24,468 bases of DNA from Planktomarina sp. GTDB taxonomy: Bacteria > Pseudomonadota > Alphaproteobacteria > Rhodobacterales > Rhodobacteraceae. The stretch spans positions 9,161 to 33,628 of the forward strand of contig NZVF01000081.1 in NCBI GenBank assembly GCA_002698165.1, given 5' to 3'. This document shows, in pieces, positions 8,633 to 17,116 of the stretch; positions within the stretch are counted from its first letter, which is position 1; each line of letters opens with the position of its first letter. The translations under genes were made by a program, and so were the position numbers. The notes beneath the pieces were generated by a model. The model worked only from the letters and a program-made list of their open reading frames with translations. It had not been told where the DNA came from and searched no databases.

Positions 8633-9514
8633 ATGATATTACAGATAAAACATTTAGACCTACCTGCTTGCAACCATGGTGAAGGGTTGATTTGGGTAGA
8701 AAAATCAAAGATGCTTGTTTGGGTTGATGTTTTTGAAAAACCTAAGATAAGAATCTTCGACTTTGAGCATAATCTGCATAAAACTATACTTGTTCCTGGG
8801 CCAATAACAAGCGTAGCTCCCCATTTAGAGGGCGGTTTTGTAGCAAGTATGAATGGTGGTTTTTATTTACTGCTTGAAAATAATGACCCAAAATATCTAG
8901 CTTCTCCAGAGGGCATGCACCCTAATGAGCTTCTTAATGATGGCCGTTGTGACTCCCGTGGTCGGTATCTTTGTGGATCAATGGATTTGGGAATGAAAGA
9001 AGAAATAGGAAAAATTTATCAATTAGATCGGGATGGTAGAATAAAAATTCTGGATGAAAATTTCATTGTGGGAAATGGGATCGCTTTCTCGCCAAAGGAA
9101 GATGTTTTGTATATATCGGACAGTCGAAAAGATGTGATATGGAAGTATGATTACAATATAGAAGATGGGACGATTTCTAATAAAAGGATATTTTTTTCGA
9201 CTTCGCAATTACTTGGGCGTCCCGACGGTGCCGCGATAGACTTCAACGGTAACTATTGGTCATGTCTTTTCGAGGGAGGTTCGATTATTTGCGTTGATAG
9301 CAAGACAGGTCAACTTCTTAAAACAATACCTCTACCCGTAAAATATCCTACAATGTGTGCATTTGGAGGACATCAGTTAGATTGCCTTTATGTTACCACA
9401 TCAAAGAAACTTCTTAATGAATCCGAACTTATAAAGCAGCCATTGGCTGGCAAAATTTTAGAAATTAGTAATCTTGGAGTTGCTGGATTTAGCTCGGCGA
9501 GGTACGCAGCGTAA
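8633..9514 (+). CDS. SMP-30/gluconolactonase family lactonase 1
   Basis: A 293-residue six-bladed beta-propeller of the SMP-30/gluconolactonase/LRE family. These cytoplasmic, metal-dependent enzymes hydrolyse aldonolactones to the open sugar acids. The metal and substrate residues of the family are present: E17 (HGEGLIW), N102 (LLNDGRCD), N148 (VGNGIAFSP) and D198 (GRPDGA), corresponding to human SMP30 E18, N103, N154 and D204. ATG 8633 and the adjoining in-frame GTG 8630 are both possible starts, and no strong ribosome-binding site separates them. It directly follows the permeases and precedes the GntR regulator, which places lactone opening right after import and oxidation. The particular lactone is not identifiable. 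Confidence 0.9.
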   Translation: MILQIKHLDLPACNHGEGLIWVEKSKMLVWVDVFEKPKIRIFDFEHNLHKTILVPGPITSVAPHLEGGFVASMNGGFYLLLENNDPKYLASPEGMHPNELLNDGRCDSRGRYLCGSMDLGMKEEIGKIYQLDRDGRIKILDENFIVGNGIAFSPKEDVLYISDSRKDVIWKYDYNIEDGTISNKRIFFSTSQLLGRPDGAAIDFNGNYWSCLFEGGSIICVDSKTGQLLKTIPLPVKYPTMCAFGGHQLDCLYVTTSKKLLNESELIKQPLAGKILEISNLGVAGFSSARYAA

Positions 9515-9572
9515 TTATTGTTTTTGGATTTTAGACTGCTGCACAAATTGGTGGACAAGAGAGAATAATTGT

Positions 9573-10244
9573 ATGACAAATTTGCTTAATATATCAAAGA
9601 AAAATACTTTGAGAATTAGTGATAGTGTATATGACACTATAAAATCCGCTATTATAACGCATGACCTGCCACCTGGGTACCATCTTAGTGTGCCCTCACT
9701 TGCAAAGAAAATGGGAGTTAGTCGAAGCCCCATTCGTGAATCTGTGCAGAAGTTGATTTCAGAAGGACTTGCCTATGAAAAGCCGAGGCAAGGTGCGTAT
9801 GTAAGTAAATTTGAGACAAAAGACCTTTTGCCTGCGTTCCAGGTTAGGCTCGTGCTCGATGGCCTTGCAGCCAAGTTGTCAGCAGTCCATGTGACTAAAA
9901 AACTTATTTCTAAGCTTGAAAAAATAATGTTAGCGCACCGAAATGCTATAGATAATAGGGATCCTGATAAATATACGAACGCGGACATTCAGTTTCATAC
10001 TGCTTTGCTTGACAATTCCAACAACCCTTTGCTCAAAGAGATGGCTAAGTCAGTTTATTATCAAATATATGCCGCAATGAAAACTCGCGCAGCGCCCTTG
10101 GGGCCTGAAGTCACTTATCAAGATCATATGTTGATTTTTAATGCTGTTGTAAATGCCAGAGAGGTGGAGGCAGAAATTGCTGCCCGCGATCATGTTGAAC
10201 ATATAATCGCGCGGGTTTTAGAGATTTCGGAAGAAGATACATAA
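9573..10244 (+). CDS. GntR-family transcriptional regulator, FCD (FadR) subfamily
   Basis: A 223-residue regulator with an N-terminal winged helix (about residues 12-78; recognition region PSLAKKMGVSRSPIRESVQKL shortened here for brevity) and a C-terminal all-helical FCD ligand-binding domain (about 83-215). Likely FCD metal residues D138, H142, H185 and H207 are visible. The start at ATG 9573 is chosen because the longer frame back to 9474 overlaps the lactonase gene and encodes a Cys/Trp-rich leader absent from the family. FCD regulators usually respond to an organic or sugar acid and commonly bind odd-length palindromes, which fits the five 21-bp sites with a single central base. It is the best local candidate for that regulator (inference). 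It is encoded inside the importer operon, so it would control its own level. Confidence 0.9.
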   Translation: MTNLLNISKKNTLRISDSVYDTIKSAIITHDLPPGYHLSVPSLAKKMGVSRSPIRESVQKLISEGLAYEKPRQGAYVSKFETKDLLPAFQVRLVLDGLAAKLSAVHVTKKLISKLEKIMLAHRNAIDNRDPDKYTNADIQFHTALLDNSNNPLLKEMAKSVYYQIYAAMKTRAAPLGPEVTYQDHMLIFNAVVNAREVEAEIAARDHVEHIIARVLEISEEDT

Positions 10245-10303
10245 AAGGTTTCTGCATTTTTTAATACAGTTTAAAAATTTGGTTTTTGTTAGGATAGCCA
10301 TTT

Positions 10304-11314
10304 ATGGATTCTTTAAATAGCAGAAAAAAACTGAAACTCGGCATAGCTAATCGAGGTGTTGTGCACCATGACACTGAGCCTCATGTCTCTTTAGAGAAGT
10401 GGTTCAAGACCGTTTCAGAGACTAATACCTTCGACTATGTAGACAAAACGCCTAGCGAAAATGAGATCGATCTTTATTTAAAATATAGTGACAAGTACGA
10501 ATTGCCAATTTTATGTGGTGGTTGGTTTTATACTATTGGTAATGATGAAAACCTTCTTTTTAAACATCTAGAAAATGCCAGGCTGTTAGGGTCTCAATGT
10601 CATAACGTTCAAATTAAATCAAAACATGCAGAAGGTTATGATGTTACCAATGACCAAATAATTGAAATTTATATGAAGGCTTCCGAATATGGTGATCGAG
10701 TGGGTTGTAAGCCTTGTTTCGAGCTACACATAAATATGTGGTCAGAAGATTTTCTACGAATTTTTGATGTTGCAGAAGAAATTGAACGAAAAGGCGTTTC
10801 ATTTAGAATGACCCTTGATCACTCCCATATAATTTTCAAGATAGATAACGATTTTGAAATGGACAAATTCAATTTGTCTGAGAGGTTGAAGCAAAAAAAA
10901 TTGATCCTGGATCCCTATAAGAAAGGACATGTCGCCGAGAAATTAATTAATAAGAATTACGTAAATCTGTTACATGCGAGAAGTGTTATACCAAATAACC
11001 CAAAAAACATTACTGCGACCCATCCAGACGGAAGTGTAGGGAGAGGTGTCCAATATCCGTTTATAAAACCTTTAAAGGATCAATTCCATTCTCCATGGGA
11101 TGAAGAAAAGTTAGAGCCATGGAAGGAGATTGTTCGTCAAGTATTAGACTATCATTATCGAAACAAAATTTCCCCTCTGGAGTTAATATCAACAGAATTT
11201 ATTCCAGCCATAGATTATGGCGCTGGAAACACTTATTCTTTGCTCGACAGTTCAGTTGCCTGCGCACATTGGATAAGAGAAGAAATTGCGCTTCGTGAAA
11301 AAAAATTCATTTGA
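10304..11314 (+). CDS. Xylose-isomerase-like TIM-barrel protein (sugar isomerase/epimerase)
   Basis: A 336-residue protein with features of the xylose-isomerase-like TIM-barrel (AP_endonuc_2-type) fold. Probable metal ligands are E140 (CFELHINMW), the D172-H173-S-H175 cluster, H224 (LLHARSV) and a C-terminal Glu in ISTEFIP. Proteins of this fold isomerise or epimerise sugars and sugar acids, but some are lyases or nucleases, so the reaction is open. It is longer than the common 260-290-residue members, with an insertion around residues 176-215. Start ATG 10304 has AGGAT 8 nt upstream. It follows the GntR gene by 59 nt and is the last gene before a new operator-controlled unit. I do not recognise a named family. 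Confidence 0.7.
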   Translation: MDSLNSRKKLKLGIANRGVVHHDTEPHVSLEKWFKTVSETNTFDYVDKTPSENEIDLYLKYSDKYELPILCGGWFYTIGNDENLLFKHLENARLLGSQCHNVQIKSKHAEGYDVTNDQIIEIYMKASEYGDRVGCKPCFELHINMWSEDFLRIFDVAEEIERKGVSFRMTLDHSHIIFKIDNDFEMDKFNLSERLKQKKLILDPYKKGHVAEKLINKNYVNLLHARSVIPNNPKNITATHPDGSVGRGVQYPFIKPLKDQFHSPWDEEKLEPWKEIVRQVLDYHYRNKISPLELISTEFIPAIDYGAGNTYSLLDSSVACAHWIREEIALREKKFI

Positions 11315-11371
11315 TATTTAAAAATATTATTTGAGGATATTTGAATATAATAAGAGAATTGCATAAAATTT

Positions 11372-11392
11372 ATTTACATGTAACATGTAAAT
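11372..11392. promoter_or_regulatory. 21-bp palindromic operator, site 3 (enolase 2 promoter)
   Basis: A perfect palindrome: arms around a central A at 11382, core TACATGTAACATGTA with matching ATT/AAT ends. It sits 54 bp upstream of the enolase 2 start, inside a 132-bp gap. It suggests that the enolase 2-SDR pair can be transcribed separately from the importer operon. Unlike the other copies, no TATAT hexamer abuts it. Confidence 0.8.
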
Positions 11393-11446
11393 TCTTGTTA
11401 AAACATTTATATGTTTAAATATTATAGCTTGGGAGGGAGACATTAG

Positions 11447-12619
11447 TTGTCGGATTTACGAATTACATCAATCGATGCCAAGATATGTGAATTTGAAATT
11501 CCTGATTTCGGTACTGATAAGAACGGTACGAGTCTGATTTACACGCCGGGTAATAAAAAGAAAGTAAAGTCTTGTGCAATTCAAATTCATACTAATGAAG
11601 GTATTACTGGTGAATTTGTTGGAGGTGAACCAGTAGCTTTTGCTCAATTATGTATGTTCGCAAATGATATGATTGGTAAAGATCCCACTCAGAGAGAACT
11701 AATTTATAATAATGCTAAAAGGTGTCTACGAAAATTTGATCGAATGGGACTTGGTTTGGCTGATATACCACTGTGGGATCTAGCTGGAAAACTTTATCAA
11801 GCGCCAATATATCAAATGTTAGGGGGTTGGAGAAAAAAACTTCCTGCATACGCGTCAACGCTTTCAGGCGATCGATGTGGTGGCTTGGATTCTCCTGAGG
11901 CTTTTGCGGATTTTGCCCTTCAATGTAAAGATATGGGATATACTGGTTACAAGTTGCACATTTGGGATGACTACTCATTGCAGGAACTTCGTGAGACTAT
12001 AAGTAGCGTTCGAACTGCTGTTGGTGATGAAATGCACTTGATGATCGATCCAGCTTGTAAATTGCGTACATTTTCTGATGCATTAGAAATTGGATGGGCC
12101 TGTGATGATGCAAAGTTTCTGTGGCTTGAGGATCCCTACCTAGACAATGGTACAGCAACTACCTCTCACAAAATGCTTAGGAGTAGGCTTAAGACCCCAT
12201 TATTACAGACCGAACATATTCGAGGCTTGGAAGAGCATGTAAATTTTGTAGTTGCAGAAGGGACAGATTTTTTACGAGCTGACGCGGAGTACGATGGTGG
12301 CATAACTGGTGCATTGAAAATCGCACATGCAGCAGAAGGTTTTGGTCTTGATTGTGAATTACATTGTGGTGGACCGGCACATCGACAATTAATGGCATCC
12401 TTAAGGAATTCAAATTTTTATGAAATTGGTTTAGTCCACCCTAAGACGTCAGAAATTGGCTGGAGCATGGGTGTTTATGCTTGCGATTATAGGGATGGAC
12501 TGGACGTTGTTGATGAGAATGGAAATGTTAATGTCCCAGAAGGGCCAGGCTTAGGCGTAGTTTATGATTGGGACTTTATTAACCGTAATGTAATTCATAC
12601 GGCTAAATTTGGATATTGA
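11447..12619 (+). CDS. Mandelate racemase/muconate lactonizing (enolase superfamily) enzyme 2, probable sugar-acid dehydratase or cycloisomerase
   Basis: A 390-residue paralogue of the enzyme at 2956-4125; the two align without gaps through nearly the whole length, about 67% identical by hand count. The same residues are present: K169-L-H171, metal ligands D201, E228 and E256, and the D279/H306 dyad. The largest local difference near the active site is after H306, where GPHP in copy 1 is CGGP here, so substrate or stereospecificity may differ. The start is TTG 11447, fixed by the strong GGGAGGGAGA at 11431-11440, giving MSDLRITSID, the counterpart of MSNIKITSVD in copy 1. It has its own upstream operator and is followed 27 nt later by an SDR gene, which suggests a dehydrogenase-dehydratase pair acting in one pathway. 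Confidence 0.9.
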   Translation: MSDLRITSIDAKICEFEIPDFGTDKNGTSLIYTPGNKKKVKSCAIQIHTNEGITGEFVGGEPVAFAQLCMFANDMIGKDPTQRELIYNNAKRCLRKFDRMGLGLADIPLWDLAGKLYQAPIYQMLGGWRKKLPAYASTLSGDRCGGLDSPEAFADFALQCKDMGYTGYKLHIWDDYSLQELRETISSVRTAVGDEMHLMIDPACKLRTFSDALEIGWACDDAKFLWLEDPYLDNGTATTSHKMLRSRLKTPLLQTEHIRGLEEHVNFVVAEGTDFLRADAEYDGGITGALKIAHAAEGFGLDCELHCGGPAHRQLMASLRNSNFYEIGLVHPKTSEIGWSMGVYACDYRDGLDVVDENGNVNVPEGPGLGVVYDWDFINRNVIHTAKFGY

Positions 12620-12646
12620 TTAGTAAAATTTAGATCACGAGGAAAA

Positions 12647-13417
12647 ATGATAACTAAGTATGCTACGTACCCAAGCTTAGATGGTCGCGTCGTTTTAATT
12701 ACTGGCGGATCTGCAGGGATAGGTGCTGCAATGGTGGAAGCTTTTCATGCACAAGGTGGAAAAGTAGCTTTTTTAGATATTGACGAGAAAAAGGCAGAGA
12801 TATTAAGGGATCGCTTAATACAGAAGAAACGTTTTGACCCCTATTTTTTGAAATGTGATGTCAGAGACATAGGCCAGCTCCAAAATTGTATAAAAAAAAT
12901 TTCCAATGAAGTTGGTAACATTCATACTCTAGTCAACAACGCTGGAGGTACTGAAAGACTTTCTGCAAATAAGATTACCTTAGATAAGTGGGAAAACTTT
13001 CAATCACTAAATTTAAGGCATGTTCTATTTGCTAGCCAGGCTGTATTTCCAAATATGCAATTAATGGGTGAAGGGTCTATTATTAACTTTACCTCGCCAA
13101 CATTCAGAAGAAGAACAGAAGGATGGGCCGGCTATGCAGCAGCCAAGTCAGGGATTGAAGGTTTATCCAGAATTTTAGCTCGCGAATATGGTGAATCTAA
13201 CATTCGAGTAAATTCAATAATGCCTGGTTGGACAGCTACTGAACATCATAAAAAGTTCTTTCTTAACCCTGAAGTAGAAAAAGATCTTATGACTGTACAA
13301 TGCCTTAAACAACTAGTTTTGCCAGAAGATATCGCAAGGATAGCTCTTTTTCTATCATCAGACGATAGTAAATTTATGACTGCTCAAGTATATAAAGGCG
13401 ATGCTGGGTTGGTGTGA
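12647..13417 (+). CDS. Short-chain dehydrogenase/reductase 1
   Basis: A 256-residue classical SDR. It has the nucleotide-binding TGGSAGIG (19-26), an Asp at the end of strand 2 (D44, usually indicating NAD), NNAG (97-100), and catalytic S150, Y163 and K167. The Ser-Tyr spacing of 13 is standard. Such enzymes oxidise sugars to lactones or act on keto-deoxy sugar acids; context with enolase 2 (27 nt upstream, GAGG ribosome-binding site) suits either role. The C-terminus reads VYKGDAGLV where most SDRs have a DGG motif. It converges on the PhyH gene with only 6 nt between stops. Confidence 0.9.
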   Translation: MITKYATYPSLDGRVVLITGGSAGIGAAMVEAFHAQGGKVAFLDIDEKKAEILRDRLIQKKRFDPYFLKCDVRDIGQLQNCIKKISNEVGNIHTLVNNAGGTERLSANKITLDKWENFQSLNLRHVLFASQAVFPNMQLMGEGSIINFTSPTFRRRTEGWAGYAAAKSGIEGLSRILAREYGESNIRVNSIMPGWTATEHHKKFFLNPEVEKDLMTVQCLKQLVLPEDIARIALFLSSDDSKFMTAQVYKGDAGLV

Positions 13418-13423
13418 CCCTTT

Positions 13424-14320
13424 TCAGTCATAGAAACTGCGAGCACCTCCAGATTTTTGCGTTTTAAAAATTGAACCCCCTACTTTTAATGGAGGAACTG
13501 GCATTCTTACTGGCCAATTCTCAATCCTTGGCTCTTTAGTCGGCCGGCCCGCTATAGTTCGAACGTGCAAATCTTCCCATAGTTCACCAGATCCAAGCTT
13601 TTGGATTGTTACAGCAGCACCACCTAATAACGGCCAGGCATCAGCTGCATTGCACTCATAAAATAGCATCAGCCGTGCACGGTCACTTCGATTTGGTGCA
13701 GAGCCATGCAATATTCTCCCATGGTGTATACTCATATCTCCAGCTTTACCGGTAATTGTTACAATTTTTTCTTTGTCAAAGTCAGGATCGTCAGGATCAA
13801 TTGCTCCGCAAAATAACCCCTGATCGTTAGAGTGGTCCAAAGTAGGGCCTTTATGGGATTTTGGTATAACTTGTAGAGGACCATTTTCATGGGTTACGTC
13901 CTCAAGCATTAGTCCAACAGCTAAGACACTATCATTTGTCAAAGGATAGAATGCAACGTCTTGGTGCCATTCGACAGATGAACCTCCATCTGGTGCTTTT
14001 GTATTGAGTTTGCTTGTCTGCAGTTGAATGTTGTTGCCAAGTAAGCTTTTTAAAACAGACGTTATCTCTGATTGCTCTAATATATCCCAGAAATAAGGAT
14101 CTAACTTGTGTGGCAACTTTATACGATTAAGGCGAGGTGAGTGTTCAGAATGCCCCTCATCCAAATCATAAATATGATTGCTTTCCGAAACCTTTCGTGA
14201 ACCTTCGATTAACTCGTAGGTCATTGTTTGCAATTTAGATAACTGCTCTGGCGACACAACTTGTTTCGCTAAAACATATCCATCATCGTGGTATTGCTTG
14301 ATTTCGTCTTTCGAAAGCAT
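13424..14320 (-). CDS. Phytanoyl-CoA dioxygenase (PhyH) family Fe(II)/2-oxoglutarate oxygenase
   Basis: A 298-residue PhyH-type oxygenase with a double-stranded beta-helix core. The iron-binding facial triad is visible as H119-Q-D121 (VEWHQDVAFYP) and H205 (ILHGSAPN), and the 2-oxoglutarate-binding Arg is probably R214 or R216 just after it. These enzymes hydroxylate or oxidatively cleave small molecules using 2-oxoglutarate and O2; bacterial members have very diverse substrates, so none is proposed. Start ATG 14320 has AAAGGA 8 nt upstream. It is divergent from the LacI regulator, with a LacI-type palindrome between them, and carries no copy of the 21-bp operator, so it is probably under LacI control. 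Confidence 0.88.
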   Translation of the reverse strand: MLSKDEIKQYHDDGYVLAKQVVSPEQLSKLQTMTYELIEGSRKVSESNHIYDLDEGHSEHSPRLNRIKLPHKLDPYFWDILEQSEITSVLKSLLGNNIQLQTSKLNTKAPDGGSSVEWHQDVAFYPLTNDSVLAVGLMLEDVTHENGPLQVIPKSHKGPTLDHSNDQGLFCGAIDPDDPDFDKEKIVTITGKAGDMSIHHGRILHGSAPNRSDRARLMLFYECNAADAWPLLGGAAVTIQKLGSGELWEDLHVRTIAGRPTKEPRIENWPVRMPVPPLKVGGSIFKTQKSGGARSFYD

Positions 14321-14353
14321 TTTTTTTCCTTTCTTATTTTAATTAAACAATAT

Positions 14354-14379
14354 TTTATAAGTAATGGTATCGGTATCAT
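14354..14379 (-). promoter_or_regulatory. LacI-type operator with adjacent -10 of the PhyH gene
   Basis: ATGGTATCGGTATCAT (14364-14379) is an imperfect 16-bp palindrome with a central CG, the hallmark of LacI-family operators (12 of 16 positions symmetric). Reading towards the PhyH gene, a TATAAA (complement of 14354-14359) follows 4 bp later, so the operator would cover the spacer of that promoter. It fits repression by the LacI protein encoded on the other side. Confidence 0.55.
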
Positions 14380-14413
14380 ATTTGTTGAAAAGGCCCAAAA
14401 AGTCAATATTAAT

Positions 14414-14419
14414 TATAAT
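14414..14419 (+). promoter_or_regulatory. Candidate -10 element of the LacI gene
   Basis: A perfect TATAAT lies 43 nt before the LacI start codon. A matching -35 at normal spacing is not convincing; TTGAAA at 14385-14390 pairs better with TATTAA at 14407-14412 (16-nt spacer). Either could serve. Confidence 0.3.
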
Positions 14420-14462
14420 ACTTATCATTTTGTGGTAAGCTCAGGGGCGGAGGAAAATTATT

Positions 14463-15485
14463 ATGCCACGAAGCTTAGATGAACGTTGGTCTACTATGAA
14501 GGAAGTTGCCAACTTAGCTGGCGTGTCAAAAATTACCGTATCGCGTGTTTTACGGTCACCGAAATTAGTAAGCCCAGGCACAAGAGAAAAAGTAGAGAAA
14601 GCAATTAACCAATTAGGTTACGTTCCAGAAGCAGCTGCTGGGGCTCTCTCTAGTGGTCAGAGTCAAATTGTAGCAGCAAATATTTCTACTTTGTCAGGAT
14701 CAATCTTTTTGCCTACAATCAATAGATTGTCTAGCGTTTTGTCTCAGCATGGCATTCAATTAATCTTATCAAATTCGGAATATTCAGAAGAAACAGAATT
14801 TCGACAGTTGTCAGCATTAATCGCTCAAAGGCCACTTGGACTAGTATTGAGTAATGCATTTAATAGCCCCAAAAGGCGCTCAATGCTATCGCGAATAGGG
14901 TGTAAAGTCATTGAGATTTGGGACCTACCAGACCAACCAATTGATTATGCAGTTGGTTTTTCAAATTTTGATGCTGGCTACTCTATGACCCAATTTCTAT
15001 TCGATCAATGTGCTTATAAAAAAATTGCCTTTTTGGGAACAAAACAAGGCTTTGATCGGAGGAGTGAAATGCGGTTTCAGGGATATAAAAACTTTCAAAT
15101 AAAATATAAAAACCAAATTAGGGCAGTTGATTTAAATGCGTCGGGGAAAGGGAGCATTTATGATGGAACTATTGGCCTAAATCAGATTTTAGAGAAATGG
15201 CCTGATATAGATGCAATCTTCTGTTCTGGAGATGTTTTGGCAATTGGAGCAGTATGTGAGGCCAAGCGCAAAGGTTTGCGTGTGCCACAAGATATCGCAA
15301 TTTCTGGATTTGGAGATATTGAATTTTCGAATGGTTATGGAATTGATTTAACGACCATTAAAGTTAGGGGTGAGGAAATTGGCGCCCATGTCGCTAGTAT
15401 AATCATTGGAGATCGTGAAGAAGACTTTATTGAAAATAAAGCTATCGATGTGGGGTACGATATTGTTCGAAGGTCTACCGCATAG
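14463..15485 (+). CDS. LacI-family transcriptional regulator
   Basis: A 340-residue repressor-type regulator. The N-terminal helix-turn-helix is clear (TMKEVANLAGVSKITVSRVL, residues 11-30), followed by a hinge with the minor-groove leucine near L62 (AAAGALSSG). The remainder is a periplasmic-binding-protein-like effector domain (about 68-338), with GDVLAIGAVCEAK and DIAISGFGDIEFS typical of the GntR/PurR-like branch. Start ATG 14463 has GGAGG 9 nt upstream. It is divergent from the PhyH gene with a CG-centred palindrome between them, so it probably controls that gene and itself. The ligand is likely a sugar or sugar acid (inference). The GMC gene converges with it after 14 nt. Confidence 0.93.
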   Translation: MPRSLDERWSTMKEVANLAGVSKITVSRVLRSPKLVSPGTREKVEKAINQLGYVPEAAAGALSSGQSQIVAANISTLSGSIFLPTINRLSSVLSQHGIQLILSNSEYSEETEFRQLSALIAQRPLGLVLSNAFNSPKRRSMLSRIGCKVIEIWDLPDQPIDYAVGFSNFDAGYSMTQFLFDQCAYKKIAFLGTKQGFDRRSEMRFQGYKNFQIKYKNQIRAVDLNASGKGSIYDGTIGLNQILEKWPDIDAIFCSGDVLAIGAVCEAKRKGLRVPQDIAISGFGDIEFSNGYGIDLTTIKVRGEEIGAHVASIIIGDREEDFIENKAIDVGYDIVRRSTA

Positions 15486-15499
15486 ATTACCTTATTTGG

Positions 15500-17104
15500 T
15501 TACTTATTAAATTTAATTAAGTCTGCTGCTTTTTCGGCTATCATTACGGTTGCTGCGTTTGTATTTCCAGAAATGATTTGGGGCATGATCGAAGCATCTG
15601 CAACTCGCAACCCATTAATGCCTTTTACTTTTAGATTTTGGTCTACGACGGCTGTTTCTTCAAGGCCCATTCTACAAGTACCAACTGGGTGATATAAACT
15701 TGTGGAGTTTTTTCTTATATATTCCAACATTCCATCATATGAGCTAACCGAATTTCCAGGCCTTATTTCATAATTTCGAAATTGGTCGAAAGCAGTTGCG
15801 TTAGCTATGTCGCGAGCGACATTCATTCCATTAATTAAAGTTAATTGGTCTGAAGGTTCCTCTAAATAGTTTGCTACAATTTCTGGGGGGTCATTAGGGT
15901 ATGGTGACGTGATATTAATCTCTCCTCTGCTTAATGGTCGTGACTGGCTTACATTAAATGTGTACCCCGAAAATGTGTCAAGAACGCCAGGCCTTTTTAA
16001 ACTCAATGGCAGAAAGTGTAGCTGTATATCGGGGCGGTTTTTAGTTGGACTAGATTTCAAAAATGCGCCTGCAGGACTTGGCCCACCAGCAAGAGGGCCA
16101 CTGTGAAATAATACGTAGCGAAAAGCCAGTTTAAGTTTTCTAAAAAAGCTGAGTAGGTCGTCGTTAATGCTTACAGGTTGGGCACATTTGTATACCAGTT
16201 GACATTGGAGGTGGTCTTGCAGATTTTTTCCCACTTCGGGAGAATTACAAACTGGCTTTATCCCATGATTTTTTAAACATTTAGCGTCTCCAATTCCAGA
16301 TAACTGGAGTATTTGTGGTGAGTTAATTGTACCTGCACATAGAATTATTTCTTTGTTGCATTTTAAATTAATTAATTTGTTGGAACATAAACACTCAATA
16401 CCAACAGCACGCCTATTTTTAACAATTATTTTTGTGACGTGAGCATCTGTCAAAATTTTTAAATTATGCCGCTTTCTCACAGGACGGAGGTAAGCAGCTA
16501 AAGTATCGGACCTAAACCAATTGTTAGTTGTGATTTGATAGTATCCAGCTCCCTCTTGGGTTGCTCCATTAAAGTCAGTGTTTTTCTTAACATTCAGCTC
16601 TTTGGAAGCTTTGATAAATACATCACATAATAAATTATTATCTGGATAGTCTGTTATGGATAATGACCCTGAAGAGCTGTGGAATTTATCATCAAGTACT
16701 ATATTGTTTTTATGTTGTTTCTCACTTTTCTTGAAGTATGGAAGAACATTTTCAAAACTCCATTCAGAGTTACCTAATAATTCCCAGGCATTATAATCAT
16801 CTTGCTGACCTCGAATGTATACCATGCCATTTATTGATCCTGTTCCACCCAGCAGGCGTCCCCTTGGCCATGAGATCTCTCGTCCATCCAAGTTTTTTTC
16901 AGGTTGTGTTTTATAGTTCCAGTTAATTCGCTTATCAAAAATAGTTTTAAAATAACCACTGGGAATATTGAGAAGTGGGTTTAATTTCTTCAGGCCAGCC
17001 TCTACTAGAAGAACTTTATTGCTAGAATTCTTTGATAAACGGTTTGCAAGGACGCAACCCGCTGTCCCCCCGCCGATTATTATGTAGTCGAAACTAGTTA
17101 TAAT
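15500..17104 (-). CDS. GMC-family FAD-dependent oxidoreductase (non-canonical or damaged start)
   Basis: An open frame of about 534 codons with all GMC features: N-terminal FAD-binding FDYIIIGGGTAGCVLANRLS, signature 1 WPRGRLLGGTGSINGMVYIRG (abridged match), signature 2 AGTINSPQILQLSGIG, and the C-terminal HPVGTCRMG and SGNTNA blocks holding the catalytic His and Asn. The family oxidises alcohols, choline or sugars with FAD. A shorter reading from TTG 16891 would lose the FAD motif and cannot be right. Upstream of FDYIII no ATG, GTG or TTG exists in frame before the stop of the preceding lactonase gene; ATT at 17104 with GGAG 5 nt upstream is the best initiator. An ATG at 17115 is one frame away, so a 1-nt deletion or sequence error is the alternative. 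It is probably co-transcribed with SMP-30 no. 2. Confidence 0.8.
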   Translation of the reverse strand: MITSFDYIIIGGGTAGCVLANRLSKNSSNKVLLVEAGLKKLNPLLNIPSGYFKTIFDKRINWNYKTQPEKNLDGREISWPRGRLLGGTGSINGMVYIRGQQDDYNAWELLGNSEWSFENVLPYFKKSEKQHKNNIVLDDKFHSSSGSLSITDYPDNNLLCDVFIKASKELNVKKNTDFNGATQEGAGYYQITTNNWFRSDTLAAYLRPVRKRHNLKILTDAHVTKIIVKNRRAVGIECLCSNKLINLKCNKEIILCAGTINSPQILQLSGIGDAKCLKNHGIKPVCNSPEVGKNLQDHLQCQLVYKCAQPVSINDDLLSFFRKLKLAFRYVLFHSGPLAGGPSPAGAFLKSSPTKNRPDIQLHFLPLSLKRPGVLDTFSGYTFNVSQSRPLSRGEINITSPYPNDPPEIVANYLEEPSDQLTLINGMNVARDIANATAFDQFRNYEIRPGNSVSSYDGMLEYIRKNSTSLYHPVGTCRMGLEETAVVDQNLKVKGINGLRVADASIMPQIISGNTNAATVMIAEKAADLIKFNK

Positions 17105-17116
17105 ACAGGCTCCATA

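Noticed and set aside
9474..9572. N-terminal extension of the GntR protein
   Set aside because: It overlaps the lactonase gene and encodes a Cys/Trp-rich stretch unlike the family; ATG 9573 gives a standard start.
15500..16891. GMC gene starting at TTG 16891
   Set aside because: This shorter reading begins in the middle of the domain and loses the FAD-binding GGGTAG motif, which continues in frame upstream to about 17092.
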